Shown one piece after another: positions 16,997 to 27,653 of a DNA stretch of 64,000 bases. The translations under genes and the position numbers were made by a program. The notes below the pieces were generated by a model that saw only the letters and a list, made by a program, of their open reading frames with translations, was not told where the DNA came from and did no database searches. Each line of letters begins with the position of its first letter. Positions within the stretch are counted from its first letter, which is position 1. Source of the stretch: Saccharopolyspora spinosa NRRL 18395 (GTDB taxonomy: Bacteria > Actinomycetota > Actinomycetes > Mycobacteriales > Pseudonocardiaceae); NCBI RefSeq assembly GCF_000194155.1, contig NZ_GL877883.1, positions 277,832-341,831 of the forward strand, written 5' to 3'.

Positions 16997-18298
16997 TCAG
17001 GGTGGCTCCTTCGATGCGTGGCCTGCGGCCACCCGATCCAGGATCAGCGGCGTCGACACCTCGTCGGCGCCGCTGATCTCGTATGCGCCCACCAACGCGG
17101 CTTGGGCCCCGGCAATGGTTTCCGGCCGGTCGGTGTGCAATTCCAGCAGCGGCTGGCCCGCCGTCACCCGATCACCCGGCTTCGCCAGGCACAGCACGCC
17201 TGCGGCGTGCTGGACCTCGTCCTCCTTGCGGGCTCGCCCCGCCCCGAGGCGCCAGGCCGCAACCCCGACCGCATACGCGTCGAGCTTCGCCAGCGTCCCG
17301 GTCTCCGGTGCGGTCACGACCTCGACGTGCTCGGCTCGCGGCAACGCCGCGTCGGGGTCGCCGTCCTGGGCCTTGATCATCCGACACCACGTGCCGTACG
17401 CCCGCCCGTCGGCCAACGCCTCGGCCGGGTCCACATCGGACAATCCCGCGTGGTCGAGCATTTCGCGGGCCAGGGCCAGCGTCAGCTCCACCACGTCGGC
17501 CGGCCCACCGCCGCGCAGCACCTCCACGGCCTCGGCCACTTCCAGCGCATTGCCGACCGCGCGGCCCAGCGGAACCGACATGTCGGTGATCAGCACGCTC
17601 GTGCGCAGACCGTTGGCCGTGCCGATGTCCACCAGTGCCGCGGCCAGCTCCCGCGCCTCGTCCAGGTCCTTCATGAACGCACCCGAACCGCACTTGACGT
17701 CCAGCACCAGCGACTGCACGCCCTCGGCGATCTTCTTGCTCATGATCGAGCTGGCAATCAGCGGAACCGACTCGACCGTGCCCGTCACATCGCGCAGCGC
17801 GTAGAGCTTGCGATCGGCCGGAGCCAGTCCCTCCGTCGCCGCGCACACCACCGCGCCCTCGTCGTCGAGGCGGTCCCGGATCTCGTCGGCCGACAATTGG
17901 GCCCGCCAACCCGGTATCGACTCCAGCTTGTCCAGGGTGCCGCCGGTATGGCCGAGCCCGCGCCCGGAAAGTTGCGGCACCGCCGCGCCGCAGGCGGCGA
18001 CCAGCGGAGTCAGCGGCAACGTGATCTTGTCGCCGACGCCGCCGGTGGAGTGCTTGTCCACAGTGGGCCTTCGAACCCCATCCAGCACCAGCGTCTCGCC
18101 GGAGGCGACCATCGCCGCCGTCCAGCGCGCAGTCTCCGCCGGGGTCATACCGCGCAGCAGCACCGCCATCGCCAACGCCGCCATCTGCTCGTCCGCGACC
18201 TCGCCCCGGGTGTACGCGTCGATCACCCAGTCGATCTGCTCGTCGCTGAGCCGCTGCCCGTCGCGCTTCGCGCGGATCACATCAATCGCGGAATGCAC
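16997..18298 (-). CDS. deoA: Thymidine (pyrimidine-nucleoside) phosphorylase
   Basis: 433 residues from GTG 18298, chosen because GGAGG lies about 7 nt upstream and the length fits the family; the open frame extends further to 18463 without homology. It splits thymidine or uridine with phosphate to base and (deoxy)ribose 1-phosphate. Motifs include KHSTGGVGDK (phosphate site), the SGRGLGHTGGTLDKLE signature, SSIMSKKIAEG and VKCGSGAFMK. The product feeds, after isomerisation, into deoC at 6499. It lies on the same strand as cdd and the transporter genes but is separated from cdd by about 570 bases. Confidence 0.95.
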   Translation of the reverse strand: MHSAIDVIRAKRDGQRLSDEQIDWVIDAYTRGEVADEQMAALAMAVLLRGMTPAETARWTAAMVASGETLVLDGVRRPTVDKHSTGGVGDKITLPLTPLVAACGAAVPQLSGRGLGHTGGTLDKLESIPGWRAQLSADEIRDRLDDEGAVVCAATEGLAPADRKLYALRDVTGTVESVPLIASSIMSKKIAEGVQSLVLDVKCGSGAFMKDLDEARELAAALVDIGTANGLRTSVLITDMSVPLGRAVGNALEVAEAVEVLRGGGPADVVELTLALAREMLDHAGLSDVDPAEALADGRAYGTWCRMIKAQDGDPDAALPRAEHVEVVTAPETGTLAKLDAYAVGVAAWRLGAGRARKEDEVQHAAGVLCLAKPGDRVTAGQPLLELHTDRPETIAGAQAALVGAYEISGADEVSTPLILDRVAAGHASKEPP

Positions 18299-18448
18299 CT
18301 TCGCCACCTCCACAGCCCGCAGGAATCCTCCGCCTATATAGAGAACCGAACTCCACCAACAGATACACCCCAATCGAGTGATCTTCACGAAAATTGGTGC
18401 GCACGACCAGGATCGCGCAATTTTCCCGTGCGCAATGTGGATTTCTAG

Positions 18449-18742
18449 GTCCAGTCGGAGCACATTCCCGAGACGCTAGGCTCGCCGGGTACCGAGGCAG
18501 GCAACCAAGCCTTCGCCGACGAGTCATTTCGGGAAGCCGAAGTTGGCGGGTACTACATCCTCGCTGCGGTGGTTTTCGAGACTGGCAGCCACGATCCGGC
18601 GAGATCTGCGATGCACGAACTACGTGGTGGCCGCGACACATACAAGCTGCACGCTGGTGCAGTCCGGTTCAGAGGATCGGACAGCTGCCGTGAGCTCCTG
18701 GACGCCCGTCTCTACCAGATCGACTTGGCGATCGAGTGCTAA
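18449..18742 (+). pseudogene. DUF3800-like protein fragment
   Basis: A plus-strand frame open from 18449 to TAA at 18740-18742 has no convincing start codon. It contains an ADES segment followed by GGYYILAAVVFE and an RGGRDTYKLH stretch, the pattern of DUF3800-type proteins (an acidic DES motif, a hydrophobic strand, then a KLH segment). The rest of the domain, with its later acidic residues, is missing. It is most likely a decayed remnant in the gap between deoA and cdd. Confidence 0.35.
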
Positions 18743-18870
18743 CTGCCTCCGGACATGCGTAAGGTCAGGGTCCCGGTCTGCCCCGGGAAGCACCTGACCT
18801 TGCGATTCGCCCGACACCCACGATGCCGAGCTCTCATGCACATGATACAAGGCTTGCGCAACGCGCCCGC

Positions 18871-19248
18871 CTAAAGCTCGAAGGCGTCTGGAAGGACTTC
18901 TGCCATCGGGCGGATTCCTTTGGGGGTGTCGACCAGGCAGTCCAGGCCACCCAACTCCTGGAGGAGTTGGCGGCAGCGGCCGCAGGGCATCAGCAGGTCA
19001 CCCGTTCCGCTGCGGCAGGCCACCGCGACGAACCGACCGCCGCCGGTCAGCCGCAGCTGACCGGCCATCACGCACTCCGCGCACAGCGTGACGCCGTAGG
19101 AGCCGTTCTCGACGTTGCAGCCGGTCACCACGCGGCCGTCGTCGCACAGCGCCGCCGCGCCGACCGGCAGACCCGAGTACGGGCAGTAAGCCAGCGCCGC
19201 GGCCTCCACCGCCGCGGCGCGCAGCGCCTCCCAGTCCACTTCCGCCAC
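18871..19248 (-). CDS. cdd: Cytidine deaminase
   Basis: 125 residues from GTG 19248, whose first base is the last base of the upstream permease stop (TAGTG). Converts cytidine and deoxycytidine to uridine and deoxyuridine. The tetrameric-type zinc site is complete: CNVENGSYG with the catalytic Glu region (TLCAE) and PCGRCRQ with two cysteine ligands. An N-terminal PYSGLPVGAA segment is typical. It is the last gene of the nucleoside transporter operon, so imported cytidine can be deaminated at once and passed to deoA. Confidence 0.95.
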   Translation of the reverse strand: MAEVDWEALRAAAVEAAALAYCPYSGLPVGAAALCDDGRVVTGCNVENGSYGVTLCAECVMAGQLRLTGGGRFVAVACRSGTGDLLMPCGRCRQLLQELGGLDCLVDTPKGIRPMAEVLPDAFEL

Positions 19249-20510
19249 TAGCCCGTTCCCCTCCGGTACTGCAGGCCGTTGGCCGCGGGCGGCCGCAACC
19301 GCTGCGACGCCACGCCCAGTACCACCAGCGTCACCAGGTGCGGGGTGTAGGCGGTGAGTTCCTCGGGCAGCGAGTCGGTGTACCAGTACACCGCGTACAT
19401 CACCGCGGCGGCGACCAGTGAGATACCGGCTGCGAACCAGCTGCGCCGCCACACCTGCACGGCCGTGACCACCACCAGCAGCAGCGTCGCACCGTAGAAC
19501 AGCGCGTGCACGCTGGTCTCGCCGCTGCGCAGCTGCAGGCCGTCGGAGTAGCCGAACAGCGCCGCGCCGCCGAGCAGCCCGCCCGGCCGCCAGTTGCCGA
19601 AGATCATCGCCGCCAGGCCGATGTAGCCCCGGTTGTTGGTCTGGCCCTCGAGGTAGCCCGCCTGCCCCGGGTTGAGGATCAGCGCTGCGCCGCCAAGCCC
19701 GGCCAGCGCACCGGAGATGATCACCGCGATGTACTTGTAGCGGTAGACGTTCACGCCCAGCGACTCCGCCGCGACCGGGTTCTCGCCGCAGGACCGCAGC
19801 CGCAACCCGAACGGCGAGCGCCACAGCACCAGGTAGCTCACCGGAACCAGCAGGTAGGCGAGCATGGTCAGCGGCGAGACTCCGGAGACTAGGCCGCCGA
19901 GGATGCCCGCCGCGTCGGAGACGCCGACCCGCTGCAGGTCCTCCAGCTGCTGCAGCCAGCCGGCCACCGGCTGCATCGAGTAGGTGTCGAACTTCGGCAC
20001 CGGCGGCGACTCCCGCGGGTTCCGCGAGATCGGCTCGAACAGCAGCGTCGACAGGTACTTCGCGGTTCCCGCGCCGAGCAGGTTGATCGCCACGCCGGAC
20101 ACGATGTGGTTCACCCCGAAGGTCACCGTCGCCACCGCGTGCACCAGGCCGCCGAGGGCGCCGAACACCGCCGCGGCGACGAGCCCGGCCAGCGGCCCCC
20201 ACTGGTAGCCGGCCCAGGCACCGCCCCAGGTGCCCAGGATCATCATGCCTTCCAGGCCGATGTTGATGACCCCGGAGCGCTCCGCCCACAACCCGCCTAG
20301 GGCGGCCAGCAGGATCGGGATGCCCAGCCGCACCGCCGCCTGCACGGTGCCGGACGAGGTCAGCTGGGGTACGCCGGTCTGGTACGAGGTGATCGACACC
20401 GCCAGGAAACCGACCGCCACCCACAGCAGGACGCGGGCCCAGCCGGGCATCCGGCGGCCGAGGCCGGTATTCCGGTCCGCCGGTGCCGATTTGGTCACGA
20501 CCGCGGTCAT
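19248..20510 (-). CDS. Nucleoside ABC transporter permease (second)
   Basis: 420 residues, ATG 20510 overlapping the previous permease's stop (ATGA). A multi-pass membrane protein of the BPD_transp_2 type with the EERSGVINIGLEGMM-like signature (here WAERSGVINIGLEGM) found in permeases partnering BmpA-type binding proteins. About ten hydrophobic segments are visible. It is 70 or so residues longer than many relatives because of an inserted loop (residues about 150-200). It works with the upstream permease to form the channel for nucleosides; the exact substrate is inferred from cdd in the same operon. Confidence 0.9.
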   Translation of the reverse strand: MTAVVTKSAPADRNTGLGRRMPGWARVLLWVAVGFLAVSITSYQTGVPQLTSSGTVQAAVRLGIPILLAALGGLWAERSGVINIGLEGMMILGTWGGAWAGYQWGPLAGLVAAAVFGALGGLVHAVATVTFGVNHIVSGVAINLLGAGTAKYLSTLLFEPISRNPRESPPVPKFDTYSMQPVAGWLQQLEDLQRVGVSDAAGILGGLVSGVSPLTMLAYLLVPVSYLVLWRSPFGLRLRSCGENPVAAESLGVNVYRYKYIAVIISGALAGLGGAALILNPGQAGYLEGQTNNRGYIGLAAMIFGNWRPGGLLGGAALFGYSDGLQLRSGETSVHALFYGATLLLVVVTAVQVWRRSWFAAGISLVAAAVMYAVYWYTDSLPEELTAYTPHLVTLVVLGVASQRLRPPAANGLQYRRGTG

Positions 20511-21601
20511 GCCCGCTCACCTCCGGTTCCGGCGGCGGCCGGGGTGGCCGCGGTGCCCAGCGCGCGCCCGACCCGCCGCTGCTCGGCGGCGAGTTCGCGG
20601 CGGCGCACCAACTCGTACGCGACGACGACCGACAGCACGATCGCGCCCTGCAGGATCGTCACGATCTCCTTGGGCACGCCGATGTTGTCCAGCGTTAGCG
20701 AACTCTTGTCCAGGAAGGACCACAGCAGCGCACCGAAGGCGACGCCGATCGGGTGGTTGCGGCCCAGCAAGGCGATGGCCAGCCCCGCGAAGCCGTAGCC
20801 AGTCGGAAAGTTGATCATGAAGGTGTGGTCCCGGCCGAGGATCTCCGGCAGCCCGGCCAGACCCGCGATGGCACCGGAGAGCAGCATCGCGGACATGATC
20901 ATGCGCTTGGAGTTCACCCCGCCGACCACGGCTGCGGTCGGCGACAGGCCGGAGGCGCGCAGTTCGAAGCCGTAGCGGGTGCGGTCGATGAGCACCGCGT
21001 ACCCGATTCCGACCAGCACCGCCAGCAGCACCAGGCCGAACACCGTGCCCGCGCCGCCCAGCGGAATCCCGGGCACCAGGCCGCTGGCTGGGATGATCTC
21101 CGTGCCCTGGGTGTTACCGCGCATCTCGCCGAACGTCCGCACCAGGAAGGCGATCACGCCGATGGACAGGGTGTTGAGCATGATCGTGGAGATCACCTCG
21201 GACACGCCGCGGTAGACCTTGAGCACCGCCGCGATCCCGCACCACAGCGCGCCGGTGACCGCGCCGACCACCACGACCAGCGCCGCATGCAGCCCGACCG
21301 GCAGGCTCGCCGCGCCGCCGACGATCGCCGCGACGCAGGCGGCCAGCCGGCACTGGCCCTCGATGCCGATGTTCAGCAGGTTCATCTGGAATCCGATCGC
21401 GGCCGCGATCGCCACCAGGTAGTACGCCCCCGCCGTGTTGACGATGTCCACGGCGGTCGTGCCGCGGCCGACTTGCGCGATCATCTCCGCCAGCGTCGAC
21501 AGCGGGTCCGCGCCGGAGACCAGCAGCACCACGCTGCACAGCACCGCCGAGAAGACGATCGCCAGCGTCGGCGGCAGCAGCCGCGCCCGCCAGGTGTTCA
21601 T
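20507..21601 (-). CDS. Nucleoside ABC transporter permease (first)
   Basis: 364 residues, ATG 21601 overlapping the ATPase stop. BPD_transp_2 permease with a conserved NLLNIGIEGQ motif after the third membrane segment and eight to ten hydrophobic helices. The C-terminal 35 residues are a charged cytoplasmic tail. Permease pairs of this kind import purine and pyrimidine nucleosides in the YufNOPQ/BmpA systems. All junctions in this operon are ATGA or TAGTG overlaps, so stoichiometric coupled translation is expected. Confidence 0.9.
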   Translation of the reverse strand: MNTWRARLLPPTLAIVFSAVLCSVVLLVSGADPLSTLAEMIAQVGRGTTAVDIVNTAGAYYLVAIAAAIGFQMNLLNIGIEGQCRLAACVAAIVGGAASLPVGLHAALVVVVGAVTGALWCGIAAVLKVYRGVSEVISTIMLNTLSIGVIAFLVRTFGEMRGNTQGTEIIPASGLVPGIPLGGAGTVFGLVLLAVLVGIGYAVLIDRTRYGFELRASGLSPTAAVVGGVNSKRMIMSAMLLSGAIAGLAGLPEILGRDHTFMINFPTGYGFAGLAIALLGRNHPIGVAFGALLWSFLDKSSLTLDNIGVPKEIVTILQGAIVLSVVVAYELVRRRELAAEQRRVGRALGTAATPAAAGTGGERA

Positions 21602-23148
21602 GCCGCCTCCCCTGCACCGGTCATCGCCGCGCCGAGTTCCTCCGGGGTCACCGAGCGCGGGTCTGCCGTCGCGACCAACTGCCCCCGGAACATCACCCGG
21701 ATGGTGTCGGAAAGGCCGATCAGCTCGTCGAGGTCAGCCGAGATCAGCAGGACCGCGAGGCCCGCCGACCGGGCGGCGCGCAGCTGGCCCCAGATGCCCG
21801 CCTGCGCGCCGACGTCCACGCCGCGTGTCGGATGCGCGGCGATGAGCAGCGCCGGGTCGCCGGAGAGCTCCCGGCCGACCACGAGCTTCTGCTGGTTGCC
21901 GCCGGACAGCGCGGCCGCGTCCACGTCGATGCCGGGGGTGCGGACGTCGAACTCCTCGATGATCCGCTGGGTGTCGGCCTTCGCGCCCGCCCGGTCGAGC
22001 CAGATCCCGCGGGCCGTCGGCCGGCGGGTCTGGTGGCCGAGGATCCTGTTGATCCACAACGATTCGTCTAGCAGCAGGCCCTGTCGGTGCCGGTCCTCCG
22101 GCACGTAGCCGATGCCCGCTTCCCGGCGCGCCAGCGTCGACAGCCCGGTCAGGTCGCGGTCGCCGAGCGAGACCCGGCCGGTGGTGACCGGACGCATGCC
22201 CATGATCGCCTCGACGAGCTCGGTCTGGCCGTTGCCCTCGACACCGGCGATGCCGACGACCTCGCCAGCCCGCACCGTCAGGTCGATGTCGGCGAGCAGC
22301 GTCCGGTCCTGCTCCGATGCGGACAGTCCGGTGACGACGAGCACGTCGCGATCGAGCACAGTGGACTCGCCGTGCTCGGGCACCGGCAGCTCGCTGCCCA
22401 CCATCATCTCGGCGAGCCGGCGGCTGGTGATCTCCGCGGCCGGGATGGTGCCGACCGTGGTGCCGCGCCGCAGGACCGTGATTGTGTCGGCGATGGCCCG
22501 CACCTCGTCGAGCTTGTGCGAGATGAACAGGAACGTGAAACCCTGTTCACGCATGGTGCGCAGGGTGGCGAACAGCTCGTCCACCTCCTGCGGGACCAGC
22601 ACCGCGGTCGGCTCGTCGAGGATGATGATGCGGGCACCCCGGTACAGGACTTTGAGGATCTCCACCCGCTGCCGGTCGGCCACGCCCAGCCGCTCGACCA
22701 GCACGTCCGGGCGCATCTCGAACCCGGCCTGCGCAGCGAGCTCGAGCACCCGACGGCGGGCCTTCGTGCCGATGCCGTGCTCATCTTCGGCGCCGAGGAC
22801 GATGTTCTCGAGCACGGTGAGGTTGTCGGCGAGCATGAAGTGCTGGTGCACCATGCCGATACCGGCGCGGATCGCCTCGGCTGGCGTGCGGAAGCGGACT
22901 TCCTCGCCGTGCAAGCGAATCGTGCCGGAGTCCGGGGCCTGCATCCCGTAGAGGATCTTCATCAGGGTGGACTTGCCGGCCCCGTTCTCGCCGCACAACG
23001 CGTGCACCTCGCCGGTTCGCACCGAGAGGTTCACGTCGGAGTTGGCGACCACGCCGGGGAAGATCTTGGTGATGCCGGTCAGCTCGACGGCCGGGGACCC
23101 GGTTTCACCGGGTCCGGCGCCGGGATCCGGCTCAGTGGAGGTGTTCAT
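21598..23148 (-). CDS. Nucleoside ABC transporter ATP-binding protein (two ATPase domains)
   Basis: 516 residues from ATG 23148. Two ABC domains in tandem, as in sugar and nucleoside importers: the first has Walker A GENGAGKST (about residue 55) and Walker B IIILDEPTAVL, the second a degenerate Walker A (GVEGNGQTELVE), signature LSGGNQQK and a late ATPase core. The second domain's altered Walker A is usual in this family. Powers the two permeases that follow. The preceding gene encodes the lipoprotein; a GAGGGGC-edged hairpin lies between them. Confidence 0.93.
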   Translation of the reverse strand: MNTSTEPDPGAGPGETGSPAVELTGITKIFPGVVANSDVNLSVRTGEVHALCGENGAGKSTLMKILYGMQAPDSGTIRLHGEEVRFRTPAEAIRAGIGMVHQHFMLADNLTVLENIVLGAEDEHGIGTKARRRVLELAAQAGFEMRPDVLVERLGVADRQRVEILKVLYRGARIIILDEPTAVLVPQEVDELFATLRTMREQGFTFLFISHKLDEVRAIADTITVLRRGTTVGTIPAAEITSRRLAEMMVGSELPVPEHGESTVLDRDVLVVTGLSASEQDRTLLADIDLTVRAGEVVGIAGVEGNGQTELVEAIMGMRPVTTGRVSLGDRDLTGLSTLARREAGIGYVPEDRHRQGLLLDESLWINRILGHQTRRPTARGIWLDRAGAKADTQRIIEEFDVRTPGIDVDAAALSGGNQQKLVVGRELSGDPALLIAAHPTRGVDVGAQAGIWGQLRAARSAGLAVLLISADLDELIGLSDTIRVMFRGQLVATADPRSVTPEELGAAMTGAGEAA

Positions 23149-23264
23149 GGGGCTCCGTGGGACGTCGGCACGGGCAGCGAACCAGATGGACGCTCAACGA
23201 TGGACGGTTTCGGTACAACCGTGACGATCTTGGCGCGAACCCGCCAATCGGTCGAGTTGAGCGG

Positions 23265-23307
23265 GAGGGGCACCTCCAGCCGACCGGCTCGGCCGGAGAT
23301 GCCCCTC
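23265..23307. repeat. GAGGGGCA-edged hairpin between lipoprotein and ATPase genes
   Basis: Arms 23265-23282 and 23290-23307 match at 16 of 18 positions around a 7-nt loop. It could attenuate transcription so that the lipoprotein is made in excess over the ATPase, a common arrangement in ABC operons. Same edge sequence as the hairpins at 5498 and 13333. Confidence 0.6.
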
Positions 23308-23317
23308 ACCTGGCGGG

Positions 23318-24487
23318 TCACGGCTTGTCGGAAACCTTGATCTCGCCGAGTGCGATGGCCGTCTTGTAGGCGTCCACCGCGGGCACCAGGTCGGCGACCT
23401 TGCCGCCGGACGTGGAGTAGCCCACGCCATCGATGGACAGGTCGAACTTCTTCGGCATCGAGCCCAGGTCGTTGCGCGCGACCGCCGCGATGTAGTCGTA
23501 CACCGCGAGGTCCACCCGCTTGAGCATGGAGCTGATGATCACGTCCTTGTACTCCGCGACCGTCGGCTGGTTGTACTGGTCGGAGTCGACCCCGATCGCC
23601 AGCGCGTTCGCGGACTTCACCGACGAGAACACGCCCTTACCGGAGGCGCCCGCCGCGTGGTAGAGCACGTCGGCGCCCGCCTCCAGCTGGCCGGTCGCGA
23701 CCTCGGAGCCCTTGTTGGGGTCCTGGAAGCCGCTGAAGTCACCGGCCGGCGTCAGGTACTTGCGCTCGATCTTGATGTCCGGCGCGGCGGCCTTGGCGCC
23801 CGCCACGTACCCGGCCTCGAACTTCTGGATCAGCGGGGTGTTGACCCCGCCGACGAAGCCGATGTGGCAGTTCTGCGACTTGTGCGCCGCGATCACGCCG
23901 ACCAGGAACGAGCCCTGCTCCTCGGCGAACACCAGCGACGTGACGTTCGGGATCCCCTGCACGTCCTCGTCGATGATCGCGAACTTGGTGCCCGGGAACT
24001 CCGGGGCGACGAGCTTGAGCGCGTCCGCGTAGGCGTAGCCGACCGCGATCACCGGGTTGTAGCCCTCGCGCGCCAGCTGCCGCAGCCGGGTCTGCTTGGC
24101 GTCCTCCGGCTCACCGGCCCCGGCGTCGAGCGCCTTGACGTCGGTGAAGCCCATCTGCGACTTCGCCCGGTCCAGCCCGGCGACCGAGGCGTCGTTGAAC
24201 GAGGCATCGCCGCGCCCACCGATGTCGAAGGCCAGCCCAACCCGCATCGCGGGCGCCTGCGGCGCGGGCTGCTGCTCGGCGGCCGAAGTGGTCGGTGCGG
24301 CCCCGGCTGGAGGCGCGCTCAGCTGGCACCCCTTGCCCTGGGCGTTGTTATTTCCCCCACTCCCGCTGTCCTTCGCACATCCCGCCAGCGCCAACGCGCC
24401 GGTGAGCAACACTGCCACCACTGCCGCGCCGTTGCGGCGCGGTTCTCCGGCACCCGAGCGCCTTCCCCAAATCGGCGTTCGCCGCAT
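23318..24487 (-). CDS. BMP-family nucleoside-binding lipoprotein
   Basis: 389 residues from ATG 24487 with AAAGGGGAAC upstream; the open frame continues to 24676 but without a better start. The signal peptide ends in a lipobox (ALALAGC), so the mature protein is lipid-anchored outside the membrane. The mature part begins with a low-complexity linker and then the BMP fold: VGLAFDIGGRGDASFNDAS, VIAVGYAYADAL, GFVGGVNTPLIQKFEAGY and VLYHAAGASGKGVF. Captures nucleosides for the ABC permeases encoded downstream. It is the first gene of the operon; its long 5' region is described separately. Confidence 0.93.
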   Translation of the reverse strand: MRRTPIWGRRSGAGEPRRNGAAVVAVLLTGALALAGCAKDSGSGGNNNAQGKGCQLSAPPAGAAPTTSAAEQQPAPQAPAMRVGLAFDIGGRGDASFNDASVAGLDRAKSQMGFTDVKALDAGAGEPEDAKQTRLRQLAREGYNPVIAVGYAYADALKLVAPEFPGTKFAIIDEDVQGIPNVTSLVFAEEQGSFLVGVIAAHKSQNCHIGFVGGVNTPLIQKFEAGYVAGAKAAAPDIKIERKYLTPAGDFSGFQDPNKGSEVATGQLEAGADVLYHAAGASGKGVFSSVKSANALAIGVDSDQYNQPTVAEYKDVIISSMLKRVDLAVYDYIAAVARNDLGSMPKKFDLSIDGVGYSTSGGKVADLVPAVDAYKTAIALGEIKVSDKP

Positions 24488-24930
24488 GCCGTTCCCCTTT
24501 CCTGTTGGTCCCGCCGCGACCCATTCGCCCGCGGTTCCGGGTTGCCGGAGGCCCGCGGCTCGGACGAACTCCACACGAAGGTGTTGCCTCCTGGTGAATT
24601 GTTCTTCCCGGGCGCGGCGCACGCCATTCGGTGACGTGGCTCTCGAAATTAAGTCTTGACGTTGCCGCTTGGGCATTGCTCACGCGTCACGAAATGATTT
24701 CTACATCGATCAACCGAGGCGGGACTCTTGTCTGGTCGATCACAGAGAGCGCAGGCGAGTAGGCCCGGGCGTTTAGTCGGGTCTAGCATCCCTTGCGTCA
24801 AGGCCCCAGTTCGTGGCCGGTGACGGGCGTGCACCCAATACCAATTGGGACCAACTGCAACTCGGGGCCGGTCGCCCCTTGTTCCCGAACGGGGCCGTCA
24901 GTCCACCAGCGAGGTTGGAGGCCTTCCAAC
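24488..24930. other. Divergent promoter region between transporter operon and sdh operon
   Basis: About 440 bases without a gene separate the start of the BMP lipoprotein (minus) and sdhC (plus). It must contain promoters for both operons. The segment near 24650-24720 is locally AT-richer than its surroundings. I see no convincing operator or riboswitch. Confidence 0.4.
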
Positions 24931-25365
24931 ATGGCCAGCACCACCGCCTCCGCGGCCGAGGCACCGCAGCGCGCCACCGCACCGCGCGCCAAGGGGCGCC
25001 TCTACCGCGGCGATCTGGGCATGTGGTCGTGGGTCGCCCACCGAATCACGGGCGTACTCACCTTCTTCTTCTTGTTCGTACACGTCCTGGACACCGCCTT
25101 GGTCCGGGTTTCGCCGAACGCCTACGACACGGTCATCGAAACCTACAAGCACCCGGTGATGATCCTGTTCGAGCTGGGGCTGCTGGCAGCTGTGCTGTTC
25201 CACGCCTTCAACGGCATCCGGGTCATGCTCGTCGACTTCTGGGCCAAGGGCACGAAGTACCAGAAGCCGATGCTGTGGACGGTCGTGGGGCTCTGGCTGG
25301 TGTTGGTCATTCCGGCCGCGATCAGTCTGATCAGCCGCGCAGTCACGGAAGTTTTCGGGGGTTGA
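24931..25365 (+). CDS. sdhC: Succinate dehydrogenase cytochrome b556 subunit
   Basis: 144 residues from ATG 24931 with GGAGG upstream. Membrane anchor subunit of complex II. Three hydrophobic helices are visible (WVAHRITGVLTFFFLFVHV, PVMILFELGLLAAVLFHAFN, LWTVVGLWLVLVIPAAISL). The HRITG motif and the histidines in helices 1 (VHV) and 2 (FHAFNG) are heme/quinone-site residues of the family. First gene of sdhCDAB; with sdhD it binds the SdhAB catalytic dimer at the membrane and passes electrons to menaquinone. Confidence 0.93.
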   Translation: MASTTASAAEAPQRATAPRAKGRLYRGDLGMWSWVAHRITGVLTFFFLFVHVLDTALVRVSPNAYDTVIETYKHPVMILFELGLLAAVLFHAFNGIRVMLVDFWAKGTKYQKPMLWTVVGLWLVLVIPAAISLISRAVTEVFGG

Positions 25366-25369
25366 GCAA

Positions 25370-25789
25370 ATGAGCGTCACCGACGCACCGCTTTCCGTGG
25401 AGAAGCCTCGCACCTCGTCGCGCCCCGCCGCGCGCCGCAACAACTTCGAGCTCTACAGCTGGTTGTTCATGCGGCTGTCCGGTGTGGTGCTGCTGTTCCT
25501 GGTGCTCGGACACCTGCTGATCATGCTGTTCCTGGACGGCGGCGTCCACAAGATCAACTTCGCGTTCGTCGCGGGCCGCTGGGCCTCCCCGTTCTGGCAG
25601 TTCTGGGACCTCACCATGCTGTGGCTGGCGGGTCTGCACGGCGGTAACGGACTCCGCACCGTCATCAACGACTACTCCCGAAAAGACGGCACACGCTTCT
25701 GGCTGAAGATGCTGCTGTACGTCTCGGTCTTGCTGACCGTGGGTCTGGGCACCTTCGTGATCTTCACCTTCGACCCGAACATCGGCTAG
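25370..25789 (+). CDS. sdhD: Succinate dehydrogenase hydrophobic anchor subunit
   Basis: 139 residues, start 4 nt after sdhC. Three membrane helices (LFMRLSGVVLLFLVLGHLLIML, FWDLTMLWLAGLHGGNGLRTV, MLLYVSVLLTVGLGTFVIF). GH in helix 1 and LHGGNGLR in helix 2 carry the conserved histidines expected for heme or quinone binding. It partners sdhC in anchoring the flavoprotein and iron-sulfur subunits. Confidence 0.92.
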   Translation: MSVTDAPLSVEKPRTSSRPAARRNNFELYSWLFMRLSGVVLLFLVLGHLLIMLFLDGGVHKINFAFVAGRWASPFWQFWDLTMLWLAGLHGGNGLRTVINDYSRKDGTRFWLKMLLYVSVLLTVGLGTFVIFTFDPNIG

Positions 25790-25862
25790 CGCCGCAGACG
25801 ACCACAGCGTGGCGAGATCGACGCCCCACCCGCGGGTCCCGCCACAGCCCGAGGAGGCGACC

Positions 25863-27652
<1,790 letters not shown>

Positions 27653-27653
<1 letters not shown>

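Noticed and set aside
17018..18448. 476-residue plus-strand open frame
   Set aside because: Mirror of deoA.
20753..22108. 451-residue plus-strand open frame
   Set aside because: Mirror of the ABC permease and ATPase genes; His/Gln/Arg-rich with no domain.
24488..24930. Riboswitch upstream of the nucleoside transporter operon
   Set aside because: The region is long enough, but I could not find a conserved purine-type or other known aptamer core in it.
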